DNA from: Bacillus_BD sp963765265
Lineage (GTDB): Bacteria > Bacillota > Bacilli > Bacillales > Cytobacillaceae
Length of the DNA: 64,000 nucleotides
Assembly (NCBI GenBank): GCA_963765265.1
Contig: CAVXVN010000004.1
Location: 1 to 64,000, forward strand
Direction: 5' to 3'
Shown here: one piece after another, positions 57,509 to 64,000 of the stretch
Numbering within the stretch: the stretch's first letter is position 1
Layout of the letters: each line of letters starts with the position of its first letter
Notes under the pieces: generated by a model
Seen by the model: the letters and a program-made list of their open reading frames with translations, nothing else
Told to the model about the DNA's origin: nothing
Databases searched by the model: none
Translations under genes and position numbers: made by a program

Positions 57509-58006
57509 ATGATTTTTTTTAGAAATGTTCAAGCTACAGATTTAGAACAGTTGTTATTGATTGAGAATGAAGGCTTTTCAATAGAAGAAGCTGCGACAAA
57601 AGAAGCATTTGAGGAGAGGATTCAGTTGATAGAGGATACCTTTATTGTGGCGGAAAAGGAAGGGAGGATACTTGGTTATATTAATGGCCCTATAATTAAT
57701 CAACCTTACATAACCGATAATCTTTTTAAGGAAATCAAAGAGAATCCGAAAAGAGGAGGATATCAGAGTGTTTTAGGATTAGCAGTGTCCAAACAGGCTA
57801 GAAATCAAGGAATTGCAAAGAGTTTAATTAAGAAAATGGAAGAGCTTGTAGAAGAAAATGAAAGAGAAGGAATGACTTTAACATGTAAACAGGAATTAGT
57901 TTCTTTTTATGAAAAACTTGGATTTGTTAGCCATGGCATGTCTGAATCAAAACACGGTGGAGTAAGCTGGTATAACTTGGTCAAATTAAGAGAGGGTATG
58001 AATTGA
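57509..58006 (+). CDS. GNAT family N-acetyltransferase
   Basis: 165 residues from ATG 57509; the longer frame overlaps tetR. The acetyl-CoA site is visible as VLGLAVSKQARNQGIAKSLI (Q/R-x-x-G-x-A/G), with TFIVAEKEGRILGYINGPI before it and LVSFYEKLGFVSHGMSESKH after. The pattern resembles arylalkylamine-type acetyltransferases of Bacillus. It acetylates a small amine or drug; the substrate is not known. Confidence 0.87.
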   Translation: MIFFRNVQATDLEQLLLIENEGFSIEEAATKEAFEERIQLIEDTFIVAEKEGRILGYINGPIINQPYITDNLFKEIKENPKRGGYQSVLGLAVSKQARNQGIAKSLIKKMEELVEENEREGMTLTCKQELVSFYEKLGFVSHGMSESKHGGVSWYNLVKLREGMN

Positions 58007-58236
58007 TTTGTACCCTGTAGCGAATAATGGTGAAACCTACTAGTAACCTGGAGAAAGAAAATAAACAGCATTTGTCGAAGAGTCATCTCTTGCTCTCAAA
58101 TAAACGGGCAGCAATCCTGTAAAAAATGAAGTGGTAATCGAATATGATTATAAAATTTTGTAAATAGACAAATTGCAAGTTAATATAATATAATTGATAT
58201 ATTGAAAAATCGAAATATTTGTTAATTTGGAGGATT

Positions 58237-58707
58237 ATGATGTATTTTGAAGAATTTGAAGTGGGCCAACGTTTTCACTGTGATTCAAGATTAATCACGG
58301 GTGAAGAAATTCATAGATTTGCTACTAAATATGACCCACACCCTATTCATGTTGATAAAGAGTTTGCTGAGAATAATTCGATATTTAGTGGAATCATCAG
58401 CTCTGGATTCCTTACTGTAAGTGCTATGTGGGGCCAATGGATTCGATCCGAGGTGTTTGGTAATGAATTTCTAGTTGGCAAAAACTTTGATTACATAAAT
58501 TTTACGAAACCAGTAAGAGAAAATGACGTATTATCAACCGAAGTTGAAGTAATGGACCTGAGACAGACCTCTAATGAAAGCCGTGGAGAAATCACGATTA
58601 AATTTACCGTTACAAATCAAAAAGATGAAGTTGTATTGTTAGCCCAATTAAAAGCTTTGTTACAAACAAAAGCTTCGATATTAGTTGAAAAATCTGCCAT
58701 GGCATGA
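58237..58707 (+). CDS. MaoC family dehydratase
   Basis: About 156 residues from ATG 58237 behind TTGGAGGA. The hot-dog fold is indicated by EEFEVGQRFHCDSRLITGEE, then RFATKYDPHPIHVDKEFAEN, which carries the catalytic Asp and His, and GIISSGFLTVSAMWGQW. It would hydrate an enoyl-CoA or similar thioester. It stands alone, with no fatty-acid genes beside it. Confidence 0.87.
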   Translation: MMYFEEFEVGQRFHCDSRLITGEEIHRFATKYDPHPIHVDKEFAENNSIFSGIISSGFLTVSAMWGQWIRSEVFGNEFLVGKNFDYINFTKPVRENDVLSTEVEVMDLRQTSNESRGEITIKFTVTNQKDEVVLLAQLKALLQTKASILVEKSAMA

Positions 58708-58827
58708 TTCTTTTCTCTTTATCTTTATTTAAAATACCTTATAGGATACTAAACGTATAGGTGGAGCTTATCTTTAATAAGGTCTAAGCAATAATCTTTA
58801 GCAATCGGGAGCAAGAATTGAGCAATG

Positions 58828-58856
58828 ATGGACTGTTATACCAGTCCATTTTTTTA
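58828..58856 (+). terminator. Terminator of the MaoC gene region
   Basis: ATGGACTG, TTATA, CCAGTCCAT then T7. Confidence 0.85.
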
Positions 58857-58860
58857 GGCC

Positions 58861-58894
58861 TTTAATCAACTAAAGGTCCATTTAGTTGATTAAG
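58861..58894. repeat. Perfect 13-bp inverted repeat
   Basis: TTAATCAACTAAA, GGTCCA, TTTAGTTGATTAA. It has no T-run and sits just upstream of the quinone reductase gene, so it could be an operator. Confidence 0.55.
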
Positions 58895-59020
58895 CAATGA
58901 TAGTTTCAAGAGTAGAAGAAGTTATTTAATGTCAGAATTTGTGAGAAATAATACTTTAATCCTAATTTAAACTATAAATGCTAACTTTTCAATATATAAT
59001 AACTGCAGGAGGCTGATAAC

Positions 59021-60001
59021 ATGAAAGCAATTCAAGTTACAGAGTTTGGTGGACCTGAAAAATTAGTCTATACAGACGTTAAGGATGTAGTAGCAGGCAA
59101 GGGAGAGGTATGTGTTCGTTTATACGCAGCGGGTGTTAATCCGAGCGATGCCTATACATTAACAGGTACATATGCGTTTTCTATACCTCAGTTGCCTTAT
59201 ACCCCAGGCTTAGATGGTGCAGGGATTGTGGAGGCAATTGGAGAAGAAGTCACAAATGTCCGTGTGGGTGATCGTGTATTTATTGCGTCCTTAAAGGGAA
59301 GTCATAGTACGGGCACATTTGCGCAAAAAATAGTATGTGATCAAACTTCGGTTCATTCTTTACCAGAACATGTATCTTTTGAACAAGGTGCGGCATTAGG
59401 TGTACCAGCATTGACTGCCTATCGTGCATTATTTCAACGTGCCTACTTGAAGCCTGGTCAAACCGTGCTTATTCATGGAGCTAGTGGTGGGGTTGGATTA
59501 CAGGCTGTACAAATGGCGAAATCCCACGGTGCTAAAGTGATAGCTACAGCAAGTAAGCCGGAGGGTAAAAAAATGGTTCAGCAAGCTGGTGCAGATGTTG
59601 TCATTGATCATGTGACAGAAGCAACAATTGAAAATGTCCAAGCATTAACAGATGGCAATGGACCTGATGTCATTATTGAGTTTTTAGCAAATATTAATTT
59701 AGAAACAGATTTAAAGCTGATTGCACCATTTGGTAAAATTGTCATTATTGGCAATCGTGGTTCAATCGAAATAAATCCACGTCTTGCCATGCAAAAGGAA
59801 TGTGATATTTTAGCAACAGCTCTTTGGAACGCACCACAAGATGAATATGAACAAAGCATTCACGGTGTCATTGGTATGCTAACAAGCGGTGCGCTTCGTC
59901 CGATTATTGGTACAACTTTGTCGTTGCAGCAAGCGCCTGAGGGCTTTGAACAGCTAACAAAAGGTATAGGAAATGGTAAAATGGTTTTAACAATTGACTA
60001 A
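59021..60001 (+). CDS. Zinc-type alcohol dehydrogenase-like quinone reductase
   Basis: 326 residues behind GCAGGAGGC. It is a medium-chain dehydrogenase/reductase without structural zinc cysteines: MKAIQVTEFGGPEKLVYTDV at the start, YAAGVNPSDAYTLTGTYAF, and the NADPH site VLIHGASGGVGLQAVQMAKS. This matches NADPH:quinone oxidoreductases (QOR). It reduces quinones or activated alkenes. It is convergent with the HelD-like gene. Confidence 0.88.
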   Translation: MKAIQVTEFGGPEKLVYTDVKDVVAGKGEVCVRLYAAGVNPSDAYTLTGTYAFSIPQLPYTPGLDGAGIVEAIGEEVTNVRVGDRVFIASLKGSHSTGTFAQKIVCDQTSVHSLPEHVSFEQGAALGVPALTAYRALFQRAYLKPGQTVLIHGASGGVGLQAVQMAKSHGAKVIATASKPEGKKMVQQAGADVVIDHVTEATIENVQALTDGNGPDVIIEFLANINLETDLKLIAPFGKIVIIGNRGSIEINPRLAMQKECDILATALWNAPQDEYEQSIHGVIGMLTSGALRPIIGTTLSLQQAPEGFEQLTKGIGNGKMVLTID

Positions 60002-60112
60002 TTATTCTACATAATTAAAAGTGCTCATTCAATATCTTTTATTTAAAGACAACTATTTTGAAAAATTGTTAAAAAATGCACTTAAAGTAACGGGCAACTT
60101 CAGTAAAAAAAT

Positions 60113-60160
60113 AAACCCCAATTTCATCTTTGTATCTCAAAGATAAAATTGGGGTTTTTA
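60113..60160. terminator. Long bidirectional terminator
   Basis: AAACCCCAATTT, ATCTTTG, loop, CAAAGAT, AAATTGGGGTTTTTA. A stem of about 19 bp between convergent genes. Confidence 0.85.
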
Positions 60161-60267
60161 TGATGGGAAATTCTTAACGTTGTAAATGCTGTTCGCAAGC
60201 GTACCCCAAATAGGTTAAAGCTCCCGATTGTTTAGGAACGTTTGTTTATCTTGAAAGTCCAATTAAG

Positions 60268-62606
60268 TCAAGCTTGGATGAAACCTTCCTGCAATGCGTT
60301 TCGTAAAAATGGGCTCGGTTCACCTACACTGTAAAGCTGCAAATCATGCATCGCTCTGGTGCAGGCAGTGTAGAATACTCTGCGCAGGCTCTCATCGCCG
60401 TATACTTGCTCCGATGCGTCATAAATGATGACAGCGTCGAATTCGATGCCTTTGGACAAATACGACGGTATGACAACAACTCCTTGTTCATATTCAATCG
60501 AGTTGCTCTTTAAGAGTTTAATTTCATCGATGCTGGACAGGGATTCATATGCACTTATACTTTCCTCAGCAGATTTGCATATGATCGCAATACTATTAAG
60601 CCCTAGACTTCGCAAATCTGCGACTTTGGAGGCGATGCAGCGGTGCAGTTCTGTGTGATCGACTAATTGTGTCAGTACTGGTCGCTCGCCATCGCGTTCG
60701 AAAGGGATAATCCGTTCGCCGTTAGGTACGAGTCTGCGTGTAAATTCGATAATCGGTTTTGTGGATCGGTAACTCCGTGCTATATTGATTAATTCTGTTT
60801 CATCCGGTCCGTAAAGGCTGGTAAGTGTGTTGAAATCAACCATTTTCGCTGGCATGGGCGAATATCGCCTGATTAAAGTCGCCGAGCACGGTCATCCTTG
60901 CCGCAGGAAACAAACGCTTCAAAAACTCAAATTGAAATGGGGAATAATCCTGAGCCTCATCAACAACGATGTGTTTGATCGAGCTGTTCGTCTGAAAGCC
61001 TTGAATCAGCTCTTTCAAAAGTAAAAACGGAGTAGCATCCTCATAAAATAGTTTATCTTCATCTAGCATTTCCAGCGTCGATTGACAAATAGCCGATGAC
61101 GAAGCTGGTGTCTCCTCTTCAATCCAATGTTTGATCTTTAGTGGATCAGCAAAAAGCTGCTTGTACATCCCCTTAAAGTCGACGAAACGAAACGCTCGGA
61201 CTCGTTTTCGTAACGGCTTCAATTTTTGGTGAACAATCAATATGGCAAGTGCTTCTGGCTCCATCTCATAGTCGGCAATATCTTCTCTTTTAAAGCCTCG
61301 TTTTTCCGCTAAGTAGATATGTGCCTTATGGTAATCTTCGTTGCTAAGCAGCTCGATTTCCTCCTGTACCCATGGCTTTGTCCTTTCGACCTTTTGGACC
61401 TCATTTATTTTTTTCATGAGCCAATCCTTCAATTTTTCAAGTCTATTATGGAAGCGGAGTGAAGTGTCATGACTGTAAAACCTTTCTGCTATTTGTTGTG
61501 CAGTAACAATTGGTTTCCCTCTAAAGGTAATGTCCTTAAATAGCATTCCGGATAATTCTAGTGACTGTCTATAGGATTCAATCGCCTCAAAAAAACGGGA
61601 GGATGCTTTAAAACGGATACTTGCAAGCCTTGACCTGTACGAAGGAGTATTCGCCGCAGTTAAAACATATTCCAATTGCTCGTAGGGATTTTCAACTTGA
61701 AACTCTTTACTGAGACGATGATCCAAGTATTCCTGAAATGTGACCTGTTGCATATTCTCTTCACCAAGTTCTGGCAGCACATTGGACACGTAACTGCTAA
61801 ACATGGTATTAGGCGAAAAAAGAATGATTTGATCAGCATTCAGACGATCTCGATATTTGTAGAGCAAATAAGCAATTCGTTGCAGGGCGGCCGATGTCTT
61901 GCCACTGCCTGCTGCACCGTGAACAATGAGCAGCCTCCCGTGGTCATGACGGATGATCCGGTTTTGTTCCTGTTGAATGGTCGCTACTATACTATGCATC
62001 TGTTTGTCGGTACCTTTGCCCAGAACCTGCTGTAAAATCTCGTCTCCAATGGTGAGACTCGTATCGAACATGGATTGAAGAACGCCGCCACGGATAAGAT
62101 ATTGCCACTTTTTCTCCAATATGCCTTGGATGGTACCTCCGGGTGTTTCATACTTAGCTGAACCTGGCTGGTAATCGTAGTAGACACTCGAGACAGGAGC
62201 CCTCCAGTCGTAGATCAGGAAATTTTCTCCACTCGTATCACTAAGCGAGGAGATCCCAATATAGATTTGTTCTTGAGTTGAATTCCCTTCTTCAATAAAA
62301 TCAGATTCGACCAAAATAGGGAACCTCCTGCATTCGGCGCAGCGTGGATAAACGCTTGGATGCATGTCTATGGGTGCTTTGGCTTACAGACAGAGCTTGA
62401 GCCTCTTGCCGCAAGCCGATAATGGTCTCAAGGTAATCATCAAAAGTATCCGTATTCACCTTGACTTCATCCCAAAAGTGCTTGCGGATATGAACCACTT
62501 CGTTCCTTCGCCTGGTAGTTTCTTCTTCCAATCTGTTGATTTCCTCATGTATTGTCTCCATTACACTGTCTACTCGTTTTTGCTCCTGCTGAAGTTCTGA
62601 ATTCAT
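60268..62606 (-). pseudogene. HelD-like UvrD/Rep-type helicase, two frameshifts
   Basis: About 780 residues joined, starting at ATG 62606 behind AAGGAG. An N-terminal coiled coil (SELQQEQKRVDSVMETIHEE) inserts into RNA polymerase in HelD. Then come YIGISSLSDTSGENFLIYDW, Walker A LLIVHGAAGSGKTSAALQRI and HIVVDEAQDYSPFQFEFLKR (motif II). The last part, AIICKSAEESISAYESLSSI to FYTACTRAMHDLQLYSVG, is motifs IV-VI. Frame changes lie near 62315 and 60850. HelD removes stalled RNA polymerase from DNA. Confidence 0.87.
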
Positions 62607-62820
62607 AGCAAACACTCCTTAAAAAAAGTTTATAAAAGGGTTGACTAACGGTTCGATTACATTGTATAATTAAAGTAGGGATAATATATTAAAATTTAAT
62701 TATACAATGTATATCTATATAAATTTACCACAAGATCTCATTTTTTTCAATGTATTGGACTTGAAATCTATGATTGTTGGGTATGTATCAATTTGTTTAT
62801 AAACAGGAAATGAAAAATAG

Positions 62821-62878
62821 TAAAATAAAAAAAGTCTGATACGGTTTAATAAAGCCTATCAGACTTTTTTTATTTTAC
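62821..62878. terminator. Long symmetric hairpin
   Basis: TAAAATAAAAAAAGTCTGAT and ATCAGACTTTTTTTATTTTA flank a 17-base centre; the stem is about 20 bp with A and T runs on both sides. It could be a terminator or part of a repeat element. Confidence 0.75.
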
Positions 62879-62884
62879 TAACCT

Positions 62885-63082
62885 GCAAATCTTGCGTATC
62901 AAACAGGTGGACCAAAATCTGTTGAACTGTTATATGATCCAGTAGATGTCTTGAATTGGATTAGTAATGATAAATGTATTCATTTTTATTATGGTGAAGC
63001 GGTTCGGAATGAAGGGAAGCTATGTATAATTAGTGATGTAAGTTTATGCTTTTTATGTAATAATTACTTTGTAGAAATGTAA
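62885..63082 (+). pseudogene. 3' fragment of an unidentified gene
   Basis: An open frame without start (QTGGPKSVELLYDPVDVLNW, then CIHFYYGEAVRNEGKLCIIS) ends at TAA 63080-63082. The sequence looks like a real protein end but I do not recognise the family. It begins immediately after the long hairpin, which suggests truncation there. Confidence 0.5.
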
Positions 63083-63118
63083 AGTTACAATTCATACATA
63101 GTGAAAGTGGGAATCATA

Positions 63119-63559
63119 ATGGCAACGGGAACACATACAGTAGAAATTCCAGTAGATGTACAAGCAGTTTGGAATTATGTCAGTGATCTTGAAAAATGGG
63201 CAACGTCAGTACCGGCCTATAAAGAACATGAGATCATAAATGATAAGCAATCTATTTGGACATTTGAAGGTAGTGTGAAAGGTATTAAAAAAACAATACG
63301 AGCTCAGGTAGATATTACCGAATGGAATGAACCTTCAAATATTAAGTTTGAACTAAAAGGTTTATCAGATAATTTTACAGGAAGCGGTCACTTTACTGCA
63401 GAAGAGGTTAACGGTAAAACAACAATGACCTGTACAGTGGAAGTCCATGCAGGCGGATTTTCGGGTGCGGTCTTAGCACCAATTATTAAATGGGCTGTTC
63501 CAAAAGTAGCATCTCGTTTAACAGAATCTATCGCACGTAAAATTGCAGTATTCTCATAG
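63119..63559 (+). CDS. SRPBCC family protein (CoxG-like)
   Basis: 146 residues from ATG 63119 (GTG 63101 also open, neither with a strong site). The lipid-binding START-like fold is suggested by THTVEIPVDVQAVWNYVSDL, the middle IRAQVDITEWNEPSNIKFEL, and the end GAVLAPIIKWAVPKVASRLT. CoxG-type proteins bind small hydrophobic ligands. The role is unknown. Confidence 0.82.
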   Translation: MATGTHTVEIPVDVQAVWNYVSDLEKWATSVPAYKEHEIINDKQSIWTFEGSVKGIKKTIRAQVDITEWNEPSNIKFELKGLSDNFTGSGHFTAEEVNGKTTMTCTVEVHAGGFSGAVLAPIIKWAVPKVASRLTESIARKIAVFS

Positions 63560-63679
63560 TTTTCAAAGATTGAAAGCCGATTCAATTTGGAGATATCTTC
63601 TCTGAAGTAAAGATGGTAACATTCTGAAGTGACCAATGTAATGATAAGAGTTTTACTAGAAATTTTATAATTAGCGGAA

Positions 63680-63716
63680 AGGGGGGCTGTCCAAAATTGG
63701 ACGGCCTCTTTTTTTC
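63680..63716 (+). terminator. Terminator downstream of the SRPBCC gene
   Basis: GGGGCTGTCC, loop AAAATT, GGACGGCCTC followed by T7. It lies 120 bp after the SRPBCC stop. Confidence 0.8.
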
Positions 63717-63881
63717 AATATTCCACGAATGGGTGCTTTAATGAAGTAATGAAACAGCCTAATTTCTCACTTATAATACCAAGAAACTAGGCTGTTTTAT
63801 ACTTGGATTTCCTTAACGTTGTAAGCGCCCCTTGAAAACCTTATAGGTTCAAGCCCTCTAAAACAGCCAAGCCACGTTTTG

Positions 63882-63967
63882 ACGTGAAGCATAGAGGCTT
63901 TCTAGGCAATCATACAAGTAGTCCCAAAGGCAAAACCAATGGGATAGCGGGGGTGGGTGCTTTGAGC
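63882..63967 (+). repeat. Dispersed 86-bp repeat, copy 2
   Basis: Diverged copy of 18011-18096 (ACGTGAAGCATAGAGG...GGTGCTTTGAGC). Here it is preceded by AACCTTATAGGTT and GCCCTCTAAAACAGCC, which may be more of the same element. Confidence 0.75.
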
Positions 63968-64000
63968 CCAACAACGTGTCAACTCCATTAACGTTAAGCG

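Larger units (their letters stand above)
58708..59020. other. Intergenic region with two hairpins
   Basis: 58828-58856 is a terminator and 58861-58894 a perfect 13-bp palindrome with a 6-base loop. No gene is seen. Confidence 0.6.
63560..64000. other. Terminal region with terminator and repeats
   Basis: 63680-63716 (GGGGCTGTCC, AAAATT, GGACGGCCTC, T7) is a terminator. AACAGCCTA...TAGGCTGTTTTA at 63751-63799 is a second hairpin. 63882-63967 is a dispersed repeat also at 18011. No gene is supported to the window end. Confidence 0.65.

Overview
The window looks like chromosomal DNA of a low-GC, spore-forming Bacillaceae (Bacillus sensu lato). The evidence is the Bacillus-type 23S end, 5S and tRNA-fMet at the left edge, strong AGGAGG ribosome binding sites, T-run terminators, a gamma-SASP-like protein, a CotA-like laccase, a sporulation-type kinase and a heterocycloanthracin-type bacteriocin cluster. 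I cannot name a species.

Layout. 1-1233: end of an rRNA operon, 5S, and a tandemly duplicated tRNA-fMet block. 1278-4197: stand-alone tyrosine recombinase, histidine phosphatase, PstS-like protein. 4362-8439: arsenic operon (arsR, acr3, arsD, arsA, HesB-like protein; no arsC). 8958-9894: cation efflux gene. 10210-10978 and 19994-20867: two copies of an unrecognised two-gene module. 11238-19922: PAS kinase, old-yellow enzyme, IclR, aldo/keto reductase, purine permease, class V aminotransferase. 21448-31577: HAD hydrolase, small stress, spore and membrane proteins, then many remnants (HEPN, TnpB, YihY, monooxygenase tail, phosphatase copy, alpha/beta hydrolase) and many hairpins. 32079-38049: thiazole-peptide (TOMM) cluster. 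38212-42136: L,D-transpeptidase, laccase, GMC oxidoreductase. 42306-49008: cobalamin riboswitch and B12 uptake/salvage genes. 49218-54904: lipoprotein serpin, small ORFs, secreted PHP phosphoesterase, HupE. 55270-63559: MFS pump with TetR, GNAT, MaoC, quinone reductase, HelD-like helicase, SRPBCC.

How the genes work together. The TOMM cluster encodes a precursor with 13 Cys in a C-x-x repeat, a ThiF-like partner, a YcaO cyclodehydratase with a C-terminal P-x-P-x-P, and a SagB-type dehydrogenase, so it would make a polythiazole peptide. The B12 region (BtuF, BtuC, BtuD-CbiZ, CbiA, CobO, second binding protein) sits behind one riboswitch and suits capture and remodelling of corrinoids rather than full synthesis. 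The ars operon sequesters and exports arsenite.

Caution. About 30 apparent single-base frameshifts interrupt otherwise well conserved genes, especially at 28-49 kb. They may be sequencing errors or real decay. Where both halves of a family are clearly present I give the full gene span and mark it as a pseudogene. All family assignments come from motif recognition without a database search.
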